This document shows, in pieces, positions 1 through 9,815 of a DNA stretch of 30,806 nt (within the stretch, counting starts at the first letter, position 1; each line of letters begins with the position of its first letter). The stretch comes from Pigoraptor vietnamica (Eukaryota > Opisthokonta > Filasterea). The stretch is taken from contig CALSCQ010002800.1 of NCBI GenBank assembly GCA_943704525.1, positions 1-30,806 of the forward strand. The letters are read 5' to 3'. The position numbers and the translations under genes were made by a program. The notes under the pieces are model-generated. The model was not told the origin of the DNA and made no database searches. It was given only the letters and a program-made list of their open reading frames with translations.

Positions 1-487
1 GGGGGGGGGTCGCATGATAGGGTTACGTCAGTTGTGATCTCAGATTGGCGCAGGCTGGCGACCGCTCCTAGGCCGGGCTTCTCGGCGTCGGCAGGTCGGA
101 CAATTTTAGATTGGCTCACCGGTTTCGTTGGGAAGGAGACATGCCACTGGCGTCGACGACGTGTTGGGTGCACACGCGATGACACACAGGATGGACACCA
201 CGGCCATCCATGACGACGCCGGCAAGCGATTTCGAAGCTGCGTCAGCGTTGCCGAGGCTGCAGGGCCTGCCGAGTGGGCCCCGCACCCGGCCATTTTCAA
301 CAAGTCGACCCAACGGCAAACTCGCAAGAGGAAGATGCTTGGTTGCAAGAAGAAATACGAGGGTAAATAGCAGCAATGAATGGATGGAGTCGCGTGTTTG
401 CCAAAGTGCGTCCTAAAGTGTGTGCGTGTGTATCAGTCGTCGTAGTCCCAAGCATTCGACCTACTTACTATTTCTCATATTTCCGCC

Positions 488-550
488 AAATGGAAAATCG
501 TTCCATTTAACTAACAATATCAATACAATTGAAAAACGACATTAAGTCGT
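488..550. repeat. Two short hairpins in an AT-rich island
   Basis: A perfect 8-bp inverted repeat (AAATGGAA, 5-nt loop, TTCCATTT) spans 488-508. A second, 5-bp one (ACGAC, ATTAA loop, GTCGT) spans 536-550. Base composition drops sharply in GC compared with both flanks. No function can be assigned. Confidence 0.5.
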
Positions 551-592
551 AGGAATTCGCATGGTGAACACGGCTCACCCGGACATGGTGAA

Positions 593-967
593 TGGCCAAA
601 CTCAATTGTCTCGGTGAGTGTGACACTGCGGACTCCGCTCCACTTCAGTCACTCGGCCATCGTTCTCATTTAATTGTAGCGGCAACACCGAGCAGACGAC
701 ACACACTGGCACAAGACATCCTACCTAATCGTAGCAGTAGTAGTACATGTAGCACATAACTGGCCATGACGTCCTACGGGCATCGGGCGCCTCCAGCACA
801 ATCTCGGATTGCCTGTTGCTGCCGGCACAGCCGGCGTCCGAGTCGCCGCACACAAACCGCCGACTGGCCACTGAATTGTCCGTCGCTGACTGTCGTGTGA
901 CTGGCGGCACTGCGGAGTCCGCACTCCAGTCACTGCCATCGATCTAATCGTTACCGCCGCCGGCAAC
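593..967 (+). repeat. Diverged direct repeat pair (593-686 and 865-967)
   Basis: Both copies run in the same order through TGGCCA, AATTGTC, GTGTGAC, ACTGCGGA-TCCGC, CAGTCACT, GCCATCG and GGCAAC, with small insertions between the blocks. The spacing is 272 nt start to start. This looks like an old tandem duplication or two copies of a short interspersed element. No coding potential is shared between them. Confidence 0.5.
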
Positions 968-1229
968 TGGAAACCAGGCCGTCACTGAGGGCGCCGAGCA
1001 CGCAGTGCTGGTCAATAATCCGGGCACGGGGTCCAAAATTAAGTTCAGTGCGATAAACTCGGGCTAACCCATTTCGCATACGTTTACAGTCCTGCTGCAA
1101 CGCGCACATCGCGGCCCGCCCGACTGGGCGCATAAGTATCAGCGAGAGCGCACGCATTTGATAACGTGCAATAATGTACGGAAGACGAAGTCAAATATTT
1201 GCAAACGCAAAACGCCGCCGGCGGAGCTC

Positions 1230-2207
1230 CTAGTCGAGGGCGGGCATCCTCAAGAGTCCGGTGCCCTGCACAAGCCGCGCCATCGCCCGCGACATGTTCG
1301 CGAGTCCCTCTAGGATTGCCGCGTCGTCCGCACCGAGCGGTGGCAGCGCGCACGGCGTCGCACTCGCACGCACGGCCGGCGCGCTCGTTCTGCTCGATTG
1401 ACGCGAAGCCGGTGGCACGCTTCTCACAAGGTTCTCGACGGCCGGAACCTTTGGGGACGCGGGGGGAGTTGCCACGATCGCAGGCCGCGGAGTCGCCACC
1501 GTTCCCGGCTCTTGCAAACTTGCCGCACACGCTGAGCGCCGGCGCCGACAGCTCTTTGTCCACTTTCCAGTTGGGATCACCGTCGTGTCGCTCGCGCAGT
1601 TCGTGCTAACGGACGCCGGCGACATGGGCGCGTCGTCCTCGCTCGAGGCGGCGGGCGAGAGGCACGGCGACAACAGCGCGTCCAGGTCAGCCCACTCCTG
1701 CAACGCCGCAAACTCGCGGTCGCTTGTTGTCTGGCTGCTTCCGTCGATCAATTCGGGGCCGTACGGGGCGTAGTCCATGTTGAAGAAGATGTCGCCTTGC
1801 AAGTCGAGTTCCGGGGATGCAAACATCGCAGCGGACGCGAGCCCTCCCAGACATTCGTGCGTGTCTGTCCTTTCCGTCTCGAGCTCACACGACTGTCGCA
1901 ACGCCTCAGCGACGAAAGGCTCGAGGTCGAAAATATTTGCCAACGCCGTCCCGCTCCTGTACGAGGCAGATTTACGTTGCTGTCGTCGTTCGCCAATCGG
2001 CGTCCTGTTGACTCTCCTTGGGCGCCGCCGCCGCTCACACACCGCAGCCGCAGACACGAGATCCTTCTCGCTCCCATGCCGCGATTCCACATCCCCGGGT
2101 CCGTGGAACGGAATGGAAAGCTCTGGAACGATCGAACCCGTGCTCGCTCCACTGAGGCGCTGGTAGAGGAAGAGGGGGTCGGCGTCGGCGTACATCTCCG
2201 TATACAT
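1230..2207 (-). CDS. Unrecognised 325-aa protein, low complexity
   Basis: This is a single uninterrupted frame of 325 codons starting with ATG at 2207, with G at -3; a second in-frame ATG follows four codons later. I do not recognise the family. Residues about 57-82 are strongly basic (RRRRPRR, then RRQQRK) and could be a nuclear localisation signal. The middle is acidic and hydrophobic (residues about 130-180, with FFNMDYAP and EWADLDALLSP). The tail is rich in Ser, Pro and Ala up to a short possible helix near the end (ILEGLANMSRAMARL). That mix of basic patch, acidic-hydrophobic patch and Pro/Ser-rich disorder is typical of transcriptional regulators, and the next gene on the same strand is a zinc-cluster regulator. 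The role is inference only. The length of the frame on a GC-rich strand is the main evidence that it is real; hidden introns are possible. Confidence 0.55.
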   Translation of the reverse strand: MYTEMYADADPLFLYQRLSGASTGSIVPELSIPFHGPGDVESRHGSEKDLVSAAAVCERRRRPRRVNRTPIGERRQQRKSASYRSGTALANIFDLEPFVAEALRQSCELETERTDTHECLGGLASAAMFASPELDLQGDIFFNMDYAPYGPELIDGSSQTTSDREFAALQEWADLDALLSPCLSPAASSEDDAPMSPASVSTNCASDTTVIPTGKWTKSCRRRRSACAASLQEPGTVATPRPAIVATPPASPKVPAVENLVRSVPPASRQSSRTSAPAVRASATPCALPPLGADDAAILEGLANMSRAMARLVQGTGLLRMPALD

Positions 2208-2480
2208 TGCCGCGTGACCCTATAATTCAGTCACTTGCAGTTCAGATCCTGCGCCGGCGGGGGAAATGGATCAGCGCGGCAGTCCATGACGGAATGCCCG
2301 TCTGCGATGCTCACCGTACTCGGTTGCAAATATGCCGCATTAAAAAAAGTCCTGTCACTGAAGATAGTTGAAGCGATCGGCGGCGAGAAGGAATCACACA
2401 GATCGGACCTATTCGGCGCGACCACTATACACATTTACCCCGTGTTGGATTGTGTCTGCACACCGGCGACAGTGGAAGAG

Positions 2481-2510
2481 GTGTGCGTGTGTGTGTGTGT
2501 GTGTGTGTGC
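2481..2510. repeat. GT microsatellite
   Basis: This is a near-pure (GT)n run of about 30 nt with one GC interruption, lying in intergenic DNA. Confidence 0.85.
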
Positions 2511-2610
2511 GCCCATGTGCGTCGGTGTTTTGTGTTTATCGGCAGATCGGCGGAGAAAATCGATCTGCTTGCGCCGATTGGTCGATTTGAAAGGTGACTG
2601 ACATTACAGC

Positions 2611-2835
2611 GTAGAGTGGGTGTTTACATTTTGTATGACTAGGAGTGAGGGTTAGGCAAGGACGGCGGCAAGTTTGAATGTAGGGTGGATGTTACGTGGA
2701 TGTTTGCATATTGTATAACATAGGGTGAGGGTTGTGCAAGCGCCGCAATGGATGTGAAGGAAGGGTGGATGTTATAGCTCGTGCGCGGAGATTTCGCGAG
2801 AAAAAAGTTAATGTAGTGCAGGGTGGGTGTTACCG
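2611..2835 (+). repeat. Degenerate minisatellite, core TAGGGTGGRTGTTA
   Basis: The core recurs at about 2611, 2681, 2762 and 2819, at irregular spacing of roughly 57-81 nt. Between copies lies a second motif, GTGAGGGTT, followed by a CAAG word at about 2646 and 2726. The units differ by substitutions and indels, so this is an old array rather than a young satellite. Confidence 0.5.
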
Positions 2836-3515
2836 CGGGGTGACCGCGTTGAATGGAAGGTGAGGGCTACCTTCGCATGTTACCGCGCACCGGGTGAAAC
2901 AAAAAACCGTTCTCAATGTCGGCCGATGACGTAAATCGCGGAATCCAATCCAGCCATTTCATAAAAAAACCCGAACTGCCACTCTTGACTGAGAACACGG
3001 GTCGTGACGCCGAGACTTGGGTTATAGTATTTCGCACAAGCCCTCCCTTCAATCCACTAATGTACTGTAGATTCGGTCTGGAAATAAGCGTAAGCAGCCT
3101 CAGTGACAGATGACCGACACAGCGACAGTCTGCACACTTTATATCCAGCCAGTAAATTTTGAATTTGAATGGTCGTTGCAAGCCTGAATATGAGCCTATT
3201 TCACTTCTGGCATGCGACGAACTCCTGGCCATGCAAACAGCTCACAAGTGCGTGAAAGATGCCGGCTTTATGTACAAACTCACAGCAAACGGCCACGGCA
3301 CGCCGCGCTGTAGAATGGCACGGGCTCGATCGCCTGTCCGCTTCTGAGGTGGCGATACCATTACAAGTGGTAACGCACACACTCAATACGCAAACGCAAG
3401 GCGACGCTGTCAGCGAAAGAACGCGCGCAGTATCGATAAAACGAGGGATAACACAGGAACTGACAGACAATAGGCGGGCGACGCAAAACAATAGGACGCT
3501 CGGTACAGAGGCGCC

Positions 3516-4630
3516 TCACCACCCAACATATTCGTTGTTGGCAACCGCAGGGCCGTCATAGTTTTGCAACGACTGGTAGTACGTCGCCCCGCACGACGCG
3601 TCTCCATAATTCGGCAGCCTCTCCGCGAAGGGCTGCCCGGAGGAGTTCGACGTCGAAGCGCACTGGCCGTCGTTGGATAATGGCACAGCGTGAAGAAGGG
3701 CAGATGATGGATACTGCACGACGGCCTGGCCGACACACGGCGAGTCCGTCTCAGAAGTGCGTCGGCTTGGTGGCGGCGTCGGCATCGACGAGTCGATTTG
3801 CATGCGGCCGTCATAAACCATCACGTGCCCATCGTGCACAATCGACGGGCGCCTCGACGGATCGCACGGAACGAGCGGGACATACCCGACTGCGGGGCTG
3901 TTCCACGCGCTTGGGACGCGAGAAGATTCCGAGAAGGTCGAGACGCTCGGAACTCGCGACTGCTGCTGTTGCACGACGCCGACAGCAGCGGTGTTGTCAT
4001 AGTACCCTTCCGGCGAAAGGGGGACCGGGGCGAACCGCGAATACGACGCCTCGAAGTCAGCGAGCTCCCTCTCGAGCGCCGAAATGACATCTTGCGTGCT
4101 CTCAGAGTACGAAAAATGCACGACTGAGGCGTCGCCGCTGTCGACGGGAGGCGTGAGGAGCGCCGACGATTTTCCGAGTGCTTGCAGACGGAGCTGCTGC
4201 TGCTGCCGTTGGGCAGCGCGCGCCGACTCGGCCTTGGCGCGTGTGAGAGTAGGCGAACGACGGGCGGGGATCACCGTCTGCGCTTCCGCCAACAAGGGTG
4301 CGCCGGGACGCGGCTTCGGCTTGCGACCCTTGCGTCCCGGCGGCAGATAGACGCACTGATCCTCGATGCCGAGGCGGACGCAGTCAGAGCAGGGCGCGCT
4401 GCCGTTGCACCTCCGATGTCCTTGCTGCGGGGCGGAGGGGTGGGAGCGGCGTTAGTCGTAGACAGGCGGCAAGAGACGTGGCTGCCAAAACGAGCGAAGT
4501 GCGTAAGGCTTACCCTGCAGTTGATGCACGCAACGTGCGTTCCCGGCGGCAGGTGCGCAATGAGACGCTTGGCCTTCGAGTCAGCCCGCGAGGGGTCGGA
4601 CGACGCCTTGGGTTGCTTCGGTTTCGTCAT
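3516..4630 (-). CDS. Zn2Cys6 (GAL4-type) zinc-cluster transcription factor
   Basis: Two exons, 4630-4514 and 4424-3516, are joined by an 89-nt intron (donor gtaagc, acceptor cgcag) in phase 0, giving 341 aa. The join completes a binuclear zinc cluster: Cys 35, 38, 45, 51, 54 and 63, spaced C-x2-C-x6-C-x5-C-x2-C-x8-C, the canonical GAL4-type pattern that binds two zinc ions and CGG-type DNA half sites. A basic stretch follows (GRKGRKPKPR, about 69-78), then a Gln-rich segment (RQQQQLRLQ) and a Ser/Pro/Tyr-rich tail of about 220 residues, probably disordered activation sequence. No fungal-specific middle homology region was seen. The start is the first ATG in frame upstream of the cluster; upstream frame continues only to non-ATG codons. 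The DNA-binding call is strong; target genes are unknown. Confidence 0.85.
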
Positions 4631-4867
4631 GGCTTGGTTTGTCAGGATGTCCCTTGACGCCAGCGCAACGCCCAGCGATTTTTGCGGCAACTGCTTTCTC
4701 GTGCGCCAATGCCTGGGGATCTTGAACGCGAATGTAGGCTGCTCAGCCACCGAATTTTCGTAAGCGGTTTCTGTTGTCGTGGCTGCGAACCGAAGGAGGA
4801 CGGAAGACTAGAAAACCTCTCGTGCACACGCAACGCACTCGCCGACACACGCGCTCCCGGTCGTCAG

Positions 4868-4868
<1 letters not shown>

Positions 4869-4921
<53 letters not shown>
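4869..4921. repeat. CA microsatellite
   Basis: This is an uninterrupted (CA)n of about 26 units in the presumed upstream region of the zinc-cluster gene. Confidence 0.95.
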
Positions 4922-4923
<2 letters not shown>

Positions 4924-5533
4924 CATTCGCACCACCAAACAGCGATACTGAAGTCAAGTAAAAAGCGTTCATTCAACCGCCCTCGCAACCAATAAAATGG
5001 TGAATGAAATAATTTTCAGCCACTTCCATACATTGCAATACATTCACCCACATATGGAACCACGTCAATCAGCACGAAACCAAATAGAGGGTTAGAGAAA
5101 CCAAATTATGGGCTCAATGCGGCGCACGCGCCCGACTGCCGCTATACAGAGCGGGGAATCAACGTGCGAATCCCGCCCACAGTGTGGTTTTCCAGCACCC
5201 ATGTGCTACAATTTTGGTGCTAAATAGAATGCAAGGCGGGTGACAAGGGAATAAAGAACGGCATGCGCGTGCATGAATGCCCGAGCGAATTGCTGTGCGT
5301 CGGAGGCACTTCCTTCTACGAGTACTGTGGGGCCCTCTATCAACCTTTTCCCTCGTTTCTTTGGGTGCGAATGGAGGCGGGGTTTTGGGTTTGGCAACGG
5401 TCCGTTCCATCCAATTCAAACTGGCGCGCGTCTTGCCGTGCCCAATCATTGCGCTTGTTCGGAACAATAGGCACTCCGAATTTCAACATTTTGTGCAATA
5501 ATGCCCGACAGCGGATAACGCGGATTTGCACTC

Positions 5534-5790
5534 GTCATGGAAACGGCGGACCTCTGTCTCCGCACCGATCAGGTAAAAGCCGTACCGTGACCCTATTGCG
5601 CAAGCCGCTCTGTGTTCTCTGGACAGAATTCAAAACCGCGTCAGTCGACGCGTGTGTTTTGCCATGTGGTTTATCCAGTCCTTATGGAAACGATGGTGGA
5701 CCTTGCCTCGTTCAAGTATATCCGGTCCTATTGAACCCATGAACTCTGCAGTGCTCTCCGGACAGAAACAGTCGCCGTGACGTAAGTCCG
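5534..5790 (+). repeat. Diverged tandem repeat (5534-5640 and 5683-5790)
   Basis: Both units open with ATGGAAACG followed shortly by GGACCT. They then share a CTC-rich block, GTGYTCTCYGGACAGAA, and a later GTGTTTTGCC word just beyond each unit. The copies differ by many indels. They could be a duplicated short exon or an old interspersed element; nothing identifies a protein. Confidence 0.4.
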
Positions 5791-6029
5791 CGGCGCCGTG
5801 TACTCGGTGTTTTGCCGTTCCCTTTCTTTCCTTCAATTCCAGTTGACGCCTCTGTGTGCACGCGCCGTTGTCCCGCCGCACCGAACCGTTGCCGGCGGAA
5901 ATCACGGACACTGGCTTCTTAAACCGTGTGTCAGTGGGGGAGTGCCACAGTGTGTGCAACGTGTGTGCATACGTGTGTCGCCGGTGTGGGGGAGTCGCCG
6001 GGGTGTGTGGTGTGCGTCTGTGCGTCCGT

Positions 6030-6038
6030 GTGTGTGTT

Positions 6039-6075
<37 letters not shown>
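6030..6075. repeat. TG microsatellite
   Basis: This imperfect (TG)n tract is embedded in a wider TG/CG-rich stretch starting at about 5930. Confidence 0.85.
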
Positions 6076-6842
6076 CCGCGCATGTGTGTCGTGTGTGGGG
6101 AAGTTCACGCAAACCGTTCACATGTCAATCGGCGAAATCAGTTCGGCTGAGGCGGCGCTCCTATCAGTACGGTGAATGACAGAGCTGGCGCCGGACTTGC
6201 AACATGAGTAAACGACCAGTCGTGTCGAGGTCTTGTGCACGTTTAGCCATTTTCAGCCGATTTTGGCCGAACTGATGCAGCACAAAGTAGACTGACCGCC
6301 GAATGGCCGTGCAATCAGCCGGCTCGCCATCTACGGCCATGGCGGCGGTAAAGTGCCCCAAGCGGATGGCCGCCGGCGGTGCTGCCACAGACTACTCCTG
6401 GCTGCGGCGACGACGTCTTGCGACCAACGGCCTCCGCCTGCCACTGTCGATCCTGCACCCAGACGCCGTCGGCACGCCGCGGCCCCGGGGGGGGGGGGGC
6501 ACTGCGGCGGCGGCGACTTGCCGGTCGGTTAAGTGAAGATTGTCTGACTCGGCAAACGGCCCGGACCGGGTCCGGCGACAGCCGCCGGCCGTCTTGGATG
6601 TCAGCCAGCCCCCGGGCGGCGTGCGTGCCAGGCCGGCTCACACGGCCAGAATTGGCAAGCGGCGCCGGGCTATTGTGCGGCAGCACTTTCAGTCGTCATG
6701 ACGAGCAACTGTCGACATGAAGCCACTGACCGGTACCGCCTGGAGTGCGTTTGGGCGGCTACTGACGTTCCAATTAATTCGCCCGCGGCATTTCACTGAA
6801 AAAAGTTCAGCGCGCAGCTCGGCTGATTGCGTCAGCTGAAAA

Positions 6843-6868
6843 TGACATCATCACAAAATGACGTATCA
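6843..6868 (+). promoter_or_regulatory. RBM22: Paired CRE/ATF-like words upstream of RBM22
   Basis: TGACATCA (6843-6850) and TGACGTAT (6859-6866) lie 16 nt apart, each preceded by AA, about 230-250 nt before the RBM22 start codon. They resemble bZIP (CRE/ATF) sites. The assignment rests only on sequence likeness; binding in this organism is unknown. Confidence 0.25.
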
Positions 6869-7095
6869 GTTTGCGCACGACTGCGTGATTCAAACGCCGC
6901 ATGCTGCGCATCCGTTTTGCCACGTGCGTTTTGCTCTCTACTCTTTTCTTTTTTTTTCTTTCTTGAACCCAGCCAAGGGTCGCAGAGGGCGATCTTGTTG
7001 GGCTTCCTTGAGATTAGTCGAAGTGCCGCTGACTCTGTGCGTGGCGTGTGCGTCTTCGTGGTCGTGAAGCGCGGCGCATCGCGCGACGTGCCAAC

Positions 7096-9276
7096 ATGGC
7101 GTATAAGGGGGCGCCCACGGACGGCTGGGAGCAGGCCGACTTTCCCATCCTCTGTCAAACGTGCCTTGGAGATAACCCTTATGTGCGCATGACGAAGGTT
7201 GGTGTCTTTCTGAAAACGTGGCACCACATTTGCAAGTGCGTTGGCGGAAATTGTGTTACGTTTTGGCTTCGGTGTTCCTTGGAACGCTTTTGCAAGTGCT
7301 GTTTGTCGGTGTGGGGTTTACGTTTGCTTTGCAATCGCCGGGTCGCTTTTGCCCGCGTGATTGGTCTGTGAGAAGAGGTTGTATGCGCGCATGGAGACGG
7401 TTGTCTGTGTGGCCTCACTATTGTGCCACCACACCATCCACGCTCTCGCCCAGAATTTCGAACAATTCGCGTGTCCCACTCTCAGTCCCAACCAAATCTA
7501 TCATTGTTCTCGCTCTCACACAAAAACATCGTTCATATTGCGCAGGAGAAATTCGGCAAGGAGTGCAAGATTTGCGGGCGTCCCTTCACCGTGTTTCGCT
7601 GGTGCCCGGGAGCCAAGATGCGCTTCAAGAAGACGGAGGTGTGCCAGACGTGCAGCAAGATTAAGAACGTCTGCCAGACGTGCATCCTCGACCTCGAGTA
7701 TGGACTCCCCGTCGAAGTGCGCGACAAGGCCCTCGGGCTCGCGGAAAACGTGCCGCGCACGGACGTCAACAGGGAATACTTTGTGCAGAACGCAGAGCGG
7801 CAGCTTGCGGAGGCGAGCGACCCGACGGCGCCCGCGGGTGAGATTGGAAAGGCATCTGCGCCGACGGAGGTCTTGCGCAGGCTCGCGCGGACGGCGCCCT
7901 ATTACAAGCGAAACCGCGCACACATTTGCTCGTTCTGGGTCAAGGGAGAGTGCAAGCGAGGCGATGAGTGCCCCTACCGTCACGAGATGCCCACCGATCC
8001 GAACGATCCGCTGGCCAAGCAGAACATCAAGGACCGGTGCGTGGCCCAACGTGTTAGTCGTTGTATTATGGCGCGTTTCGTATGTGCGAGTGGTGGCAGT
8101 CTGGCCAGAGGTAACAATGTGTTTTAGTCACACTCGTCCTTTGCACTGTCTTGTTCGGACCTTCGCGGACGTGCTTGCGTTCTCTTGTGCGGACTTTGTG
8201 TTTGTACTCACTGCCTTGCCTCGCGCATGCAGCTACTATGGTGTGGACGACCCCGTCGCCGCCAAGATGCTTCGGCGTGCGGCCGATACGCCTGGCCTCG
8301 AGGCGCCTGCGGATAAGAGCATCACGACACTGTACGTGGGCGGCATCGATCCCTCAACAACCGACCAGGACCTCAGGTTCGTGGGGGTGTGCACATCCGC
8401 GTATGTGTGCGTGTGCGTGCGCACGCTTTTAAGCGGAGCTTCCTCCGGAGACTGCTGAATTACATGTGCGGTATTACGACGTTCGATTTCTGCAGAGCTC
8501 TCGCCTGACATTTGGTTCGTCTTGTGTTTTCGTGTAGGGACTATTTCTATCAGTTTGGCGAAATCCGCAACATCCACATTGTGTCGCGGCAGGCGTGCGC
8601 CTTTGTCGCGTTTGCGAATCGCTCGGACGCCGAACTCGCGGCGTCGCGCGCGAACAACGCCGTCATTAAGGGGAAGAACGTGCGGGTGACGTGGGGAAAG
8701 GGCCAAGGGGAGCGCAACGCCCCCGGACAGCCCGGCGGAAGCGCCCTCGCGCCCGTGCCTGGCCTCCCGTCGTGTGAGTGTCGCGCAAAGGATTGCAAAT
8801 TGCGTGTTTGTATGTGTGCGCGCGTGCGCATGGGCAATCTCAGGGTGTCCTGTGCCTTCGCGCGCGCGCGTGTGTGAAATTTCTCGTTTGCATGCGCGCT
8901 GACGTTCTTACTTAATCGCCTCGCAGCCACACCGATGCCAGCCGCGTACATGGCCCAATACGGCGGAGGAGCCGCTGTGCCGCCGCCGCCGCCTCCTGGA
9001 GGTGCGTACTTCTTCATTCGCAGCGCGCGCACTTCCATGCACTCGCGCCAACGTGCACATTCTACGCGCACGCGTTCTTCATATTTACCTGCATTCCTCT
9101 CGAATGCAGCACCGCCGGGCGCGCCGCCTGGCCCTCCCCCCGGTCCCCCTCCGTCTGCGGCAGGGGCTGCCCAGGTGCCGCCGCCGCCGCCGCCCGGTCG
9201 GCCAGGCGCCGGTCCTCGCCCCATCTACTACCCGAGCATGGACCCCAACAGGATGGGAGGGGGTGCGCGCCGGTAG
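7096..9276 (+). CDS. RBM22: RBM22 / Slt11 pre-mRNA splicing factor
   Basis: Six exons (7096-7197, 7546-8036, 8233-8376, 8538-8773, 8927-9001, 9110-9276) give 404 aa, close to the 420 aa of human RBM22. RBM22 is a nuclear protein of the activated spliceosome that contacts the U6 snRNA stem-loop and the intron near the 5' splice site. The N-terminal zinc-finger region carries [11 protein letters not shown] and [10 protein letters not shown], followed by RWCPG and EVCQTC, all family signatures. A CCCH finger has Cys 162, 170, 176 and His 180. An RRM spans about 228-302, with LYVGG as RNP2 and ACAFVAF as RNP1. The tail is rich in Pro and Gly and ends with the conserved [12 protein letters not shown]. 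The ATG has A at -3 and G at +4. Intron phases are 0, 2, 2, 1 and 1. The last intron (9002-9109) is a multiple of three and lacks stops, so a longer isoform is possible. Confidence 0.96.
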
Positions 9277-9815
9277 AGGGCAGGGTCCGTGCGGTGTCCA
9301 CAGAAGGGGCCATGCGGTCGCGATTGGGTCCACGCCGTGTTGGCATCGTATGTGTGCGTTGGGCCATCTCTTTGTGATTCGCTGCAATGACGTGTCGTCG
9401 CTCTGATCATGAGTTCGGGAATGTGCGATGGCCTGTGTCATTCTGCCGTTGACATTGTCTCACTGCGTTCTCCTCCTTTTCGCTCTTGCGCGTTCGTGCT
9501 TTTTTGCGTGGTTTTCTTTTTTGGCGGGTTGCGTGGCAGCGCGTGCGTTGCGCAGTTGCAGGCGCGTTGAAAGCGAACAAAAACAAAAAAGAATTTTTCG
9601 TCGACGAAGTCGCCTTTTCTGTTCTCTTCTGTTCTCTTTGCTATTCTTTCCTTCGGGCAATTCGCAAACCCGTTGTGCGCACATTGATGGGTCGAAACTA
9701 TTCTGTGACAGCGGAGGCAACACAGAGGTGAGAGATATGCTGGAGACGGCCTGCGCCATATTATTCGAGAGAGGCAAACGCACGCAAAACGAGGCGGGAG
9801 GGAGACCCCTATGGG
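9277..9815. other. Convergent 3' intergenic space
   Basis: This 539-nt spacer separates the 3' ends of RBM22 (plus) and the kinesin gene (minus) and should hold both 3' untranslated regions. No gene, canonical AATAAA signal or RNA gene was recognised. A T/C-rich stretch at about 9470-9530 and 9615-9655 is the main compositional feature. Confidence 0.55.

Larger units (their letters stand above)
1..1229. other. Gene-free left flank with diverged repeats
   Basis: No reading frame here resembles a known family, and the longer ones are GC-driven and overlap each other on both strands. The stretch opens with nine G bases, which probably mark an assembly edge. It holds an AT-rich island near 470-550 with two short hairpins and a pair of diverged direct repeats at 593-686 and 865-967. 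It may contain the 3' untranslated region of the minus-strand gene that ends at 1230. Confidence 0.5.
2208..3515. other. Intergenic region between two minus-strand genes
   Basis: No convincing gene was seen. The region should hold the promoter of the gene at 1230-2207 and the 3' end of the zinc-cluster gene. It contains a GT microsatellite (2481-2510) and a degenerate minisatellite (2611-2835). The stretch 2880-3240 has lower GC and short open frames on both strands, none with a recognisable motif. Confidence 0.5.
4631..7095. other. 2.4-kb intergenic region, divergent promoters
   Basis: No gene was recognised between the zinc-cluster gene (minus) and RBM22 (plus). The region holds a CA microsatellite (4869-4921), a diverged repeat pair (5534-5790), a TG tract (6030-6075), a run of 13 G (6487-6499) inside very GC-rich DNA, and a pyrimidine-rich tract at about 6941-6964 upstream of RBM22. 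A 159-codon plus-strand frame at 5263-5742 starts with ATG but shows no domain, signal or compositional support. Confidence 0.5.

Noticed and set aside
2641-2670. GGGTTAGG within the minisatellite as a telomere remnant
   Set aside because: Only one copy of a TTAGGG-like word is present and the repeat unit is otherwise different.
5263-5742. 159-codon plus-strand frame
   Set aside because: No domain, signal or compositional support; it overlaps a diverged repeat pair and other frames of similar length.
5800-6180. Several overlapping frames through TG repeats at 5798-6179
   Set aside because: They encode only Cys-Val or His-Thr repeats from the microsatellite and lack any independent support.
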